Position numbers and translations under genes: made by a program
In this document: positions 45,355 through 56,694 of the stretch, one piece after another
Position numbering within the stretch: the first letter of the stretch is position 1
Layout of the letters: each line of letters begins with the position of its first letter
Notes under the pieces: generated by a model
Database searches by the model: none
Seen by the model: only the letters and a program-made list of their open reading frames with translations
Told to the model about the DNA's origin: nothing
Assembly (NCBI GenBank): GCA_029204225.1
Contig: CM055094.1
Coordinates: 24,510,541 to 24,574,540 of the forward strand
Direction: 5' to 3'
DNA from: Diphasiastrum complanatum
Lineage: Eukaryota > Streptophyta > Lycopodiopsida > Lycopodiales > Lycopodiaceae
Length of the DNA: 64,000 bases

Positions 45355-46680
45355 ATAGCTCTTCTCCATATCTGCGACGAAAATTTATAAGTTATAACAA
45401 TACAGGACTATTGCATCCAATTGATATCTACACATATAAGCTTGAAGAACTTGAAAAAGTGAGTTTTTATGACTATTGGCAACAATTTATTGTGACCACA
45501 AAAAAAAACAATTTTCAAAAAGAAATATATATGGATCAATTAGACCATTATCTATACAAAAATACTAAAATAATTAGATTCACAACTTATCATCCTGCAT
45601 ATCAAACATAAGGCTTTTTTTCAATATGTTATTAGAAAGATGTCAATTTTTAAAAAAATGTGAACTTTTGAGTCCCGACAACATTGATCGATCATATTAT
45701 ACAGAATGCATATTACGTGTTGATATCATTATTATCGACGAAATGTCTATGATGACTGCTCAAACGTTACAACTTGTCATACATCAAATAAATCAAGTAA
45801 AATCAAATCTATATCGTGTGCCTTTCCAAAATTTTATCTTATTTTTGTAGGCGATCATGCACAGTTGCCAGCAATATATAAACATAGAACCGATAACTTA
45901 TGTTTGATATGTCAATCTCCACATCTTTATATTGGAAAATGGCGATTCAAATCTACTTGACTTATTCGATTCGACACTCGTCAGATGCCTTATATTTTTC
46001 ATTTTTAAACACAATAAGATTTAGAAATCAATGATACAATAAATAAATAATTTTAGAAGAACAATTTCTAAAAATGATTAGCTCTAACGTGACAATAATA
46101 TGCACACACGAAGAAAATGTCAAAATATATAACAAATGTGCATTAGAAAAAATCTTCGAACAAGACAACATCATAAATGTACTAGTGAAAACGAATGCAT
46201 TGGACAATCTAGAATTAAAATCAAGGATTGAAGACTCGTCATTTCATCAATTAGACCAAATTACAAAGAATGCAAAGGTTGTGGTTCTTGCGAATCTAGA
46301 CATAATGAATGGAATAGTTAATGGAGCGATCGGAATGATTTAAGACTTCGCATATTCAAAACAAACCAATGAAATAGATTCTATTACGATAACAATTGAT
46401 GGATCTGACAAAAAAATGAAAATTATGTCATCAACTATTAGAAAATTGAGGTATGATTCTAAAACACGTTATAAATGTACGTTTTCTTTAACATTAGCAT
46501 ACGCTATTACAGCTCATAAATTGCAAGGCTTAACAATACGTGACATGCAATAATTGATAAAAAAAAGTTTCTGTCCAGGGTTAACTTATATTATATTATC
46601 TCGAGTCACAAGACAAGAAAACATATTCCTTACATGCAAATTAGAACCTGCAGATTTTGATCCAACACTAGCCATTGTAA
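45306..46680 (+). pseudogene. Helitron PIF1-type helicase, Walker A missing
   Basis: Blocks: QYVDSSSPYLRRKFISYNNT (45340), RFTTYHPAYQT (45577), Walker B VDIIIIDEMSMMTAQTL (45720), FVGDHAQLPAIYKH (45847), VVVLANLDIMNGIVNGAIGM (46280) and FSLTLAYAITAHKLQGLTI (46485), the last matching PIF1 helicase motifs V-VI. The segment that should hold GxxGTGKS falls between 45605 and 45660 and is not there. Several stops occur. Confidence 0.8.
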
Positions 46681-46699
46681 ATCAAACAAACAATTAACA

Positions 46700-48075
46700 T
46701 TCATCATATGGTCCTATTCTATTAGATATTAATTTTTCTAATATGTTGTTGTTCATTGTTTTGAAAATATCATATCCAAAATATTTCATTTTTAATTTTT
46801 CAATTCTGCTTGAAAACAGACATTGGCATTACAAGAACTTTCAGAGGCCGAAAAGGTACATTGTTATGTTAATCATTTTTTATGATCGAATAAAGTGCCT
46901 AAAAAAATAATGATTTTAACTATTCAAGATTTGAAATTTAATTCTAATAATAACTTTCATGATGAAACATTTGCAAGCTTTTTCAAAAATTAAAAGAAGA
47001 AACTCAAAAATTGCAAGCTTCGACATCTGAAGATATCGAGAAATTTTGAATTTATACTACCACGCAACAAATGTTCATGTCAAATGCCTGCATAATCGAA
47101 CCAGAACAATACAAAGAGGGATTTCAAAATAGTTACACTATGAGCACGTATATCACAACACAAAAACGTGCAAGAAAAGCGTATGTCCATGAATATCACG
47201 AAGATCCTGTAGAAGGTAAAAAATCATATCTATTTTCTTTAATTTATTTTCTATCGGATTCTTTTTAATTTATTATATTGAACATATGAAAATCATATCA
47301 TTTTTATAACATACCCCAATTTTTCAAGGTTTTTAAAACACTTTTATAAATTGTTTTCCATTACGATCCCAGATTTGATCAAAACGAATAGGGTTTAGCG
47401 CATTCTGACAAAGGTTACTATGCAATACGTAACCTATATTTTGGTTATAACATTTTCATTCAAGAATGAAAAACTGTGTCTTGGGCAGAATTGAATGCTA
47501 TCAACACAGGCCTGGGCAAACAATTTGGCCATCTCTCCAACACAGGAGCTCGATTGACAGACAGTACCCTTTGTCAAATTTTTTATTTGAATACAAGAGG
47601 GAAAATAGGTTTGTTAGTCTTTAGCTTGTTTGTTGGGTACATAGTTACTACATAAAATATGACATTCATGAGCAAGCTTATCTCAATTATATTTATATGA
47701 CTTAAATATTTAGAAAGACCTATGTTAGCTACAAACGATCAATGGTGAACTCACACTGAGAGGAGTCAATGAAACATGAAGGAGTCTAGCTAAATGTTAT
47801 GGCTAGTATGTGGTTAGCATCGCATGAAGAGCGCTGATCCCACAAATGTGCAAAGCATTGCAATCCTATCAAACAAGATGAATCATTACACACCACATGG
47901 CAAACTCATATATTTTGATCTAGAAAACAAAAGTAGAAAGCAAATCATTCAGATAACAACTAAGTACAAAATAAATGGTCATTGTGACTATTTTAGTCCC
48001 GCCTTGTCATTGATGGTATGAGTTTTGATTTTCACTTACTTTCTATGCTACCACCCAACATCTCATTCATCTATT
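46700..48075. other. AT-rich flank of the Helitron; no gene recognised
   Basis: Small frames at 47071-47268 and 47824-48021 have no recognisable domain. Composition up to about 47.3 kb is like the Helitron, so its 3' non-coding part may extend that far. Confidence 0.35.
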
Positions 48076-48081
48076 TCTAGT

Positions 48082-48211
48082 GGGATGCTCACTTCCAAAT
48101 GCAATTTCATCACCTATAAAAGTCCCAGTCTTGTTAAGAGAATTTGGGGCATGCTCACTTCCAAATGTAATTTTATTACCTCTTTTCTATGAATTCAATC
48201 TCGTTAAGAAA
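48082..48211 (+). repeat. Two-unit tandem repeat, about 72-bp unit
   Basis: Units share ATGCTCACTTCCAAATG, TTTCATCACCT/TTTTATTACCT and CTCGTTAAGA-type blocks. Confidence 0.65.
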
Positions 48212-48219
48212 ATAAAATA

Positions 48220-49320
48220 CAAAAAATCATCCTCCCTAGAACTTTATGAATGATCTCAAAGAGTTCACTTGAGGATTGCCCTCATTTCATTTGTATATTT
48301 GGACAACGAGGTTAACTATCAATTTCAACTGGTGCTACAAAATCGCAATGGAACTGATAACGACTGCTTCCACGACTGATTACATCCATGATCTATCTTG
48401 TAAACATGTTAAATTAGTCATTGTTAATGCCTATGATAGCTTACAAGATTAACTCAACACATGTATTTATCTGTAAAAATTAATGACTCAGTAGACAGTG
48501 AGTATGAGTGTCAAACAAACATTTGATAGTCAGACAGAGTGAGTGCATGGAAATCTTATAGCTATGTACACAAAATTTTATTAAGGTCTTGATCACTATT
48601 TGTTTCACTCTCCTCACAAATGTCCAAAAACTTGAAAAATTGTCCTTGCTCAAATCACTAAGATTGAAGCACTTAAGCTTTAACTAGAAATCACTTTTCT
48701 CAAATCTAGACACCCGCTTTAGACTCACTCAGGCTTAAAATAGTTTCCTCTTGAGATTTGGTCGAGATCCAAAATGATTTGGAGCTAAAACTAACACACA
48801 ATTTTTCTCTCTTTTGACTATACTTAAGAAATCATTGATTTTGTCCAGTACAAAAAAGTACTTTTGGTCTAAACTCAAACCATGTAGGTCAAGTGCCCTA
48901 CCAAGGTGTAAAACATCAAATAATAACTCAAAATTTTTTGATTTTATTTCCAAGAATTGATACGCATGTGAAAATAGCTTCAAGCTCTTGATCTAGTATC
49001 TTGTAACAATTGCAAGTAAATATTAGCTAAGATTTAAAATCATCTCAAACTTGAAACTTTGTTAGGCAATTTAATTTTGTTTTTGTTGTTGCATACGTTT
49101 GTAAGTATTTTTAGTTTTAATCAATCCATGAGATAAAAAAAGATTTAATTTTAGACAAAGTTATGATTATTTTTTAACAATGATTACCATAGAAAACCTA
49201 GAATCTACTGCATGACATTGCTCATATTTAAAGTTTCAATGGCCAATATTGAGGTTAAGTAGAATGTGAGTAGTTATTCATGTTTGCAAAGAGCTAATAA
49301 TGAAGACCTTAAAAGGTCTC
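48220..49320. other. No recognisable gene
   Basis: Short frames only. The phrases CTCAAATC...GAAGCACTTAAGC (48650) give no match. Confidence 0.35.
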
Positions 49321-49328
49321 GAGTTATT

Positions 49329-49900
49329 TGTGCACTTTTCACACATGTGAGAACTTCTCAAACAATGTGAATGATCTCCTAAGACGTGTGTGATTGCACA
49401 TAGATCAATCTATATTGAGATACAAGCATACTAGCTCAAAAATCTAAGGCAAGAGCACTCTCCACATGCATCTATCACAAACCATTTATCACACTGGCAT
49501 AATGAAAGTACACTTTGGATGAAAAAATTTAAGTATAGATTTGGTTTTCTCTCGAGTAGAGAGGGAATGCTACATAGAGCTCTCGGGTAGAGAGAGAATG
49601 TGAAATAAAAAAGTTGGAGCTTGCTACATCAAGATCTTGCTACAAAAAATTAAGTATGGACTCACCTCACTCACTCATAGTAGCTCAAGATCCAAGAGTA
49701 TGGAAATGAAGCAAAATGATTGGACCTCTAAAACACCACCTATTACTATGATTGGACCTCCTACATGCCACCTCTTACAATGATTGCACCATTTTGGTGC
49801 ACATCACAACATGATTGACCCAAATTGACAAATGAGATCAAGAGGTGCTATGTCACTAATCCTCTAGCATCAAGCCAATTGTAACTAGCCTACACTACCA
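49329..49900 (-). mobile_element. Copia LTR (family of the 56-kb LTR), 3' LTR
   Basis: On the minus strand it shares with 56042-56682 the phrase CTCTCTCTACCCGAGAGCTC, the run CTCTCTACTCGAG, ACACG...CTTAGGAGATCA and the ending GTGTGAAA. It also has several GGTCCAAT...AGAGGTG iterations near its start. It directly follows the copia RNase H end on the same strand, so it is the 3' LTR of that element. The start is approximate. Confidence 0.65.
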
Positions 49901-49929
49901 TGAGCTAATCCACTTCTAAAATTGGCCTA

Positions 49930-50070
49930 ATCACTTATTTCCCTTACAAAGTGGTGTGTAATCTCAATATGTTTGCTTTTTGCATGGAAAATAGGACTAT
50001 TGGCAAGAGCTTGGGCTGAGATGTTGTCACACTTGATGATAGGTGTGAAAATTGTCAACTAGTCTCGACA
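49930..50070 (-). pseudogene. Ty1/copia RNase H C-terminal fragment
   Basis: Minus strand reads LTIFTPIIKCDNISAQALAN then SPIFHAKSKHIEITHHFVR. The CDN and KHIE-HFVR motifs are diagnostic of the end of copia RNase H. It is cut at about 50060 by the plus-strand LTR. Confidence 0.85.
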
Positions 50071-50692
50071 TTTTATTTGGCGTTTTGGAGGCCAAAATGA
50101 AATCCCAACTTAGAGATAGTTTCATATTTGTCAATAAAGGCCTAAATAGTGGTATTACTATTTTTGGAAATTAGATAAGTGGATGAGGTCATGTTTGGAC
50201 CCATTCTATTTGGTCAATATTGGTACATTGCATTTGGCTAGCAATTCTAGGTTTTGGTTTACCTAGAAGTTGCCATTTTAGGCCATACTTAGGGAAAGTG
50301 GCTAAATGACATATTGGCTGGTATAAATAGCTATACCTAAGTGGAGAAAAAAATCATTTTTTTTTCTCTTATGATGTGGAGAATTCATCGTTGTTGATTA
50401 TATGTCCATCTCTTATGGTTTTCTCATGATATCTTGAGTTTCTATGTGTAGAATGTTGATTTTCTTGTTGATCTAGCTTTCACACATGTGTTGTACTGTA
50501 TTGTATTGCTCATGTACGGAAGGGACAATACTAAGTCAGGTCTAAGTGGTTATGGTTAGATCTTGATGCAATTCTAAATTCTAGCATGCATAAAGTAGTG
50601 ATTTCTATGTTGTTGATGAATCTAGATGTGTAATCCAAATTGGCTAAAGATCATTTATGGGTCAAATGTGTTTTGATCTCTGATTTTTCACA
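50053..50692 (+). mobile_element. Copia-type 5' LTR
   Basis: Bounded by TG near 50053 (uncertain within 20 bp) and CA at 50691-50692, immediately followed by a primer-binding site. GTATAAATAG at 50321-50330 is a good TATA box. No second LTR or pol of this element was found. Confidence 0.6.
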
Positions 50693-50704
50693 TGGTATCA
50701 GAGC
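50693..50704 (+). promoter_or_regulatory. tRNA-iMet primer-binding site
   Basis: TGGTATCAGAGC directly follows the LTR end CA. It is the standard minus-strand primer site of plant copia elements. Confidence 0.85.
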
Positions 50705-50844
50705 AGGTTGCAAGCCAAAGTTGGTGGTATTACCAAATCTAGAAGTGGATTTGAGGGCGCCATAAATTCTTTGTGGATTTGGAGGTTGTATATCAACTAT
50801 AATAAAGCAACAATATCATAAAGTAGCTATAAAAAGCCTACTGC

Positions 50845-51320
50845 TTGACGTAAGTCTCTAGCTAAGATAGCTGGAAATTTAGGTAGTGCTAGAAGATGTG
50901 AAGCAGCCATTCCTGCAACTACGGCACGTCGAAGTATTGCAAGTGCCTAAGTGAATTGTAAAGTGGTAGAAACTCGTTGACGATAATAAGACGTAATGAT
51001 AGATAAAGGTGAGACACCACTTCCTTGCAGCTTCATTGCAAAACCTGCACACAAATGATAGAAAATCGTCAAATTTATTATGCATGCACCCATAAATTTC
51101 AAGGCAAAAGGAATAAAGTCTTCTCCATGAGTGCGATGTGAATAATCTCGCTCTTTATCTTGAGCCGCATGAAAAGCAGCGGCACCTTGGGTAGTAGAAG
51201 CACGACAAAAGAGGTCTGACTATGAAGGATCGGCAACAACAACATCCCCAAGCGTGCGAATTCCCTCACACGAAAGAACGAGATCAACTTGACGTCAAGG
51301 TGACTGTGAATCAGACACAA
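50845..51320 (-). pseudogene. LINE C-terminal nuclease-like domain
   Basis: Minus strand across two frames: GDVVVADPS, DLFCRASTTQGAAAFHAAQD, KERDYSHRTHGEDFIPFALE, IYGCMHNKFDDFLSFVCRFC, NEAARK, then SIITSYYRQRVSTTLQFT and LAILRRAVVAGMAASHL. The order D-x-x-x-DP, KxxxY, FxPxxxExxG is the one I know from the C-terminal domain of a non-LTR family widespread in non-flowering plants and algae. It looks like a PD-(D/E)xK-type fold, although that is inference. It may be the end of a LINE B relative of 40.8 kb. Confidence 0.6.
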
Positions 51321-51411
51321 GCAAGATGTGTGCTCCTGAACAACATGAAAGTCACACTCATGTGCAATAGTTGTTCATGAATATCATATTTCTACGTAGT
51401 TGCTTTCACCA

Positions 51412-53070
51412 TAATATGCACACCAAACAAGCTATGAAATAGCAAACCATTTGTTTTTTTTGTGAATACAAGTTTTAACAGAGTGGAATAAGATATTTTT
51501 TAACAAAAATCTATTGAGATGATGGATGGCAACATAGAAAGTTGAAAAAAAAAAAAAATCAAAAGAGGGAATAATTCTGAGATGGATATACTATTTAGAA
51601 TTAGAAAAAAGGATATTAATATTCCACTTTATGAAATTGAATAAAAAAGAGGACAATGAAAAGTAGAAGCAAAAAAGAAGAAGGATAATCAATAATGCTA
51701 ACGGCCGCATCATCAAAAGTGATATCATTCAGCAACAAATCTGTGTGGCTGAATCTCTTGAATCTGACATGAAAGCACGCGATAAAGTGGTCAGTTACAG
51801 ATTTTCAAAGGAGAGCATAACAATGAAAGAAGAGATGAATCACATCCTCATCAAATGTTTTGCATTTAGAACAGACATGCGACACATCACTTCTATAATT
51901 GGCACGCATAGGAAGAGAAAGCTGAAGAATCCTAAGAGAGAAAACTCTAAGCTTGCTAGTTTTGATCTTTTGTGGAAGGTTGCAAGATTGTCTTTTGTGG
52001 GGCTCTAACAATCCACAAATGATAAAAGAAAATGACTATGTTCCCACCCACATAAAACCTCCCCTTGGGGCCATGTTTGCTCACTAAAGAATAATACCTA
52101 CTATGAGCATTATAGAAAAGTTTGATCCATTTTTATCCCATGCTAATTAGAGATTTACAAGACTAACTACTCAGATGTTGTCATGGAAGGGCTCGTTACG
52201 ACAACTCGTTCTCACCACAAGAGTGAATCAATCTTTCTTTCACAATCATAACACCACAAGACCGTAAGAGAAAAGGGAAGGGTATTATGGGGCAACACTT
52301 TGTTTCTTGTAACTAGATTGTGGGTTTGACATAATTTTATAATGATTTGCATTTTATTTTTGATAGAATTACATTGCATTGCACATTTGATATCCATTTA
52401 GCTTGTATAAATATACATGCGATGGGGTTATTTTATGAATATCTCATTACAAGTACATGAAACAAGCGATAAAATAGAGAATAATTTATTTCTCTTGTAT
52501 TCAGATAAAAGCTTTGACAAATGGTGCCAATAAAAATAAATGAAAAGTTAAAAAGACTAGTTAAGGTTGAGTGAGATGATGGGTGACACCATAGAAAGTA
52601 AAAAAAATCAAAACTTGCACCATCAAGGACATGATAGATTATGACTTTCTGATCAATAAACTGTTTAGTTGTTGGGGTGTTTATGATCATATTTGTTCTT
52701 GCTAGGTAGTTTTTTACTTTTGTAATTGATTTGCTTTCTATCTTGTTTTCTAGAATAAACTAATGGATTTGACATAGGTTTTGTCGTCATCTACTTTTTT
52801 TGGCTTTGATAAATTTTCATTGCAAATTTAAGTGGTATGAAGATACTTGCAATGGCACACGTTGCATTCAAGACGATATTCACACCAAACAAGCTACAAT
52901 ATAAAAGACCACATTTCTCTTGTATTCAAATAATATATTTGACAAAGTGTGGCAATTAAAATAAATAATACATAATAATAAAAAGCTATCCAAAGCTTAA
53001 TACAATGTTGGGTGGTAGCATAGCAGTAATCAAAAAATCAAAACTTGCATCATTAGTGACAAAGTGTTTT
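51412..53070 (+). repeat. Three diverged copies of a 160-200 bp repeat
   Basis: Copies at about 51412-51570, 52437-52640 and 52870-53070 share CAAACAAGCTA or a variant, TTTCTCTTGTATTCA, GACAAAGTG/GACAAATGG, GGTGGTAGCATAG/GGTGACACCATAG and AATCAAAACTTGCA. Same orientation; spacing about 1 kb and 430 bp. Confidence 0.55.
51800..52011 (-). pseudogene. LINE RT zinc-binding domain (zf-RVT)
   Basis: Minus strand: LRVFSLRILQLSLPMRANYR, SDVSHVCSKCKTFDEDVIHL, FFHCYAL. The C-x2-C-x6-ED-x2-HLF-x2-C pattern is the zinc-binding domain found after the RT of plant LINEs. It differs from the ICQLCSLGEVExEEHFIF type of LINE A. A stop follows directly, and no RT is found upstream. Confidence 0.75.
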
Positions 53071-53392
53071 TAGTCTCTTTAATTATGGAAGTTTTTGGTT
53101 TTGTCGATGATAATCTATGACCTTGTCAAGTCCTTTGGAATTCTTTGAATAGCTTTATGATCTTGTGAAAAGGACCAACATGTTATTCTCCAGTGTATGA
53201 TAAATCCTCCATTACCATCTCTTGAATGAATAATTAAGATGATGATGGTCTTTTTCTAACCCCAAATCCAGAATTGTAGTATTAGCATGAGCATAAGGAG
53301 CAACATCCATCATTCCCACTATTTGTTTCCAACTATAAACAACCATTACAAACAAAAATGCAAAATTCTTTTTATGAAACTTAAAGCTTGCA

Positions 53393-53429
53393 ACACGCAT
53401 GCGCGTGCGCACACACGCATGCGCGTGCG

Positions 53430-53479
<50 letters not shown>

Positions 53480-53488
53480 CACGCATGC
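53393..53488. repeat. Alternating purine-pyrimidine tract (GC/AC)n
   Basis: CACGCATGCGCGTGCGCACA, repeated once in part, then (GC)n and about 20 AC units, ending ATGCACGCATGCC. The whole 95 bp is nearly perfect purine-pyrimidine alternation. Confidence 0.95.
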
Positions 53489-53799
53489 CACGTTGAAAAA
53501 GAAAAACATTAGTCGTTTCTTTTAAGATTCTTTTTCTCTCTCTAGCACTAGACTGATGGGCTAGCACCTACTAAGCCCTACTTAGTACTTAGCTTGTAAT
53601 TATTGTATGGTGAAGCCTAATGGGATAGTATGTGGTTGCCTATGTGTGTGAGAATTCTTCTTGTGTGAATCGTTACCCTTGGGTTTGATCCTATTGATTT
53701 CAACTTGGTACTAGTGATGCTTTGGAGATCATCCAAGTACCAGGTGTCCAATCAAGAATTCGCGCTTATTAAAAGGACAAAATATAGAGCAACAGGCTT

Positions 53800-55078
53800 G
53801 TCGACATCAAGATCCAGTGGTTCAATGGTCAGAAGCGGAATCAAACCAACAAGGAGCTCACCAGAAGGATGGATGTCAGATAAACCAATCTAAATCATGA
53901 ATTTCTTCAACAAACAATGGCAAGGTAGAAGTTTTGGTTATATCCTCTTGCATGTCTCCGAACTCCATGGAGGACCATAACAGCCTATCAGTCTACTTTG
54001 TGGAAGATCCTAAGGGGAATCTATTACTAGTGTATGCCTATCAACTCAGAGGCGATGTGTATTGCACTCGGTAAGATGCTATGGATGCGGAGGGAAACAC
54101 CGCCGTGCTAAATGTCCACATCGAGGGGATCCATCAACATTTGATCCCTCGTGTTCACAATGCGGAGTTAATCATCCATGCTGAGATTTCCCGATGAGAA
54201 ATCCACAAACAGCCAGGAGGCATTTGGCCTATGTAGACCGACATGCACCTGTGGTGACCCTTCCACCTCGAACGCACTATAAAAGAAAAATCTTAGTGCC
54301 ACCGGGCTATGAAGCGAGTGATGAAGAAGACAATCTGGCAAAAGTCCCAAAGTACGCAAAGATACCCTCAGGCAAACAAGTAAAATCATCACAGAACATA
54401 GAGATGGTAGAATCCATCACGCCAATGGTAACTGAGGAAGTCAAGAAATTGGCATCCAACGAAGTCCAACGGATTTTACCAAGTCTCTTGGCGCAATCAC
54501 TGCAAAGAATTCTTAGTGATGAAGTACAAAGGGGACTAGCGTCAATAGGGCAACTTGAAGGCAATTCAACACAAGATCCAAGGAAAAGTGCCATCACGTA
54601 GCCTTCAATGGGGAAGTGCAATGACCAAGGGAAGACTAAAGTTGATGATTGTCCCTCAACGAGCAAGATTCAACCAAAGTCTCATTGTTCCATAATGCAG
54701 CAGCCCAAACCAATGCCAAATCCAGGTATATCCATTCTTCAAAGGCCAAATCCAGGGAATCCAAGCCCAAATAGGCCTCTAGTACAATAAACACCAGCAC
54801 CTACAATGACAAAGCCTTGTCCTAAATCTTTGATATTGACTGCAGAGGAAAGTCTTCAGGTTATGGCATACCATGAATACCTGGACAGACAAGAGAGTCA
54901 AGCAGGCATGTCATATCCACATTATGATTTGGGGGAGTCCATGATGTTGGGACCAGTTGTGCCAATCTACGAGGATCCAGTTTTATCTTGGGATACTCTG
55001 ATGGAATGCCTCAACTACCCAATTGTTGATGAACAAGGTTATCCGAAATGGCCACCAGACCATTATGGGTATTATTGA
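53800..55078 (+). pseudogene. Gag-like protein with twin zinc knuckles
   Basis: An N-terminal part (SLSVYFVEDPKGNLLLVYAY then QLRGDVYC, to 54067) is followed, one frame over, by two compact knuckles: CYGCGGKHRRAKC (54078) and CSQCGVNHPC (54152). The spacing C-x2-C-x3-H-x4-C is shorter than usual. A long tail continues in the same frame to 55078 with stops at 54182, 54599 and 54788. It has a coiled-coil-like segment (TEEVKKLASNEVQRILPSLL), a Pro-rich stretch and an acidic end (LDRQESQAG, PIYEDPVLSWD, DHYGYY). Upstream TTGGTACTAGTGATGC (53704) is a weak primer-site candidate. No protease or RT follows. Retrotransposon Gag is likely; a domesticated gag gene is less so, because of the stops. Confidence 0.6.
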
Positions 55079-55629
55079 AAATCTGGCAAGTTCTAGTTCT
55101 TGCTGATCATCCACTAATAAAGCCTCAGGTTTCACGTAAGCGAATTTTATCCACGCTTTTCCTGAAGCAGCCATGTCCCAGCAATAAAAGAACCGACAAC
55201 AGCGCCCCTTCACGATAGTTCCAGCCTAGTGCCGAGGGACCGGCACTACTTTGGGTCGTGGACCCTGTTGTGGGTATTTCCTGCACAATAATAAACAAGT
55301 GGGTCCCACCACTTAAAATACTATTGGCCAAGCCTTACCTAGTGGGCCCCGCCACAGTACATTGTAAGTAGGATAATAAGTGTGAGGGCACTGGCATCCT
55401 GCGCGTGTAAGCCCAACCCAACACAAGTAGCAAGTTTTAATTCCCAAGAATAAGAGACTAGGGGCTTAAAACTCTAAAATGACATTAGAGGTCCTAAGTC
55501 AAGTTGCAAATAAAAAAGCTAAAAGGGTCCAACTTAAAACTCACATGAATCATGTGAGTGTCCTTGTGCTTTCTTAGCACCAATAGATTTAAGTTGTGTT
55601 TATTTTAAAGGCTTGGACTAGAATCCTTG

Positions 55630-56035
<406 letters not shown>

Positions 56036-56041
56036 GTAGGA

Positions 56042-56682
56042 TGTTGATAGGAATAAATTTGGCATAGATGGCAAATTATGCATTTCCACTTATAATGCCA
56101 CTATTGAGCCAAAATAGAGTAAGAGGCTAAACACGTGACAATTAGAATGTAGACAAGTGTAAAGCTTTTGTTTGATGAATTCCAAGAGGTCCAATAGGAT
56201 TTAGAGGTGGAACCTTGTGAGGTCCAATAGGAAATTGAGGTGTGCTTGAATATAGTCCAATAGAATTAAGAGGTGCATGGATCAATGGTCCAATAGGATC
56301 AAGAGGTGACAAAGTATGGTCCAATCATAGTTAAGCATAGTGGTAGCTCGTGGATCTACTAGTATCATTGTACTCCTCATTTTGGATCTAATTGATTTGG
56401 TGATTTCATGGATTTTGTGAGTTATTGAATTTCTAGCTTTCTCTCTCTACCCGAGAGCTCATGATGTTTTTTCTCTCTCTACTCGAGGAGAGCAGCTTAT
56501 TTTTACTTAGATTATTTTTTGAATACTTTCCACACGTGTGAGTGAGAGTTGGAAGTGATTGAATGCATGTAGTAGTGTGTTTTTGCCATAGAATCAAAGA
56601 TAGATCTTGAATTGGTGCATCTACACACCTTAGGAGATCACAAGTACATGTAGTGGACAATCCACACGTGTGAAATTCAACA
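56042..56682 (+). mobile_element. Copia 5' LTR
   Basis: Starts at TGTTGATAGG (probable) and ends ATTCAACA, directly followed by a primer-binding site. It has four or five iterations of GGTCCAATAGGA...AGAGGTG between 56180 and 56310, and shares CTCTCTCTACCCGAGAGCTC with the LTR at 49.3-49.9 kb. The 5' edge is tentative. Confidence 0.7.
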
Positions 56683-56694
56683 TGGTATCGGAGC
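56683..56694 (+). promoter_or_regulatory. tRNA-iMet primer-binding site
   Basis: TGGTATCGGAGC follows the LTR end CA. It differs from the standard TGGTATCAGAGC by one base. Confidence 0.8.

Larger units (their letters stand above)
43383..46690 (+). mobile_element. Degenerate Helitron-type rolling-circle transposon
   Basis: Within 3.3 kb the plus strand carries, in the right order, the parts of a RepHel protein: a Cys-rich leader (YCSMCGSTNLFKKEH; CDLCKTYSDR), the Helitron-like N domain, the HUH/tyrosine Rep domain and a PIF1-type helicase. Frames change and stops occur many times. The block is markedly more AT-rich than the rest of the window. The 5' TC and the 3' hairpin plus CTRR end could not be placed. 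Confidence 0.8.

Noticed and set aside
53212-53567. Cys-Val, His-Thr and Arg-Ala repeat frames
   Set aside because: Translation of the (GC/AC)n tract in several frames.
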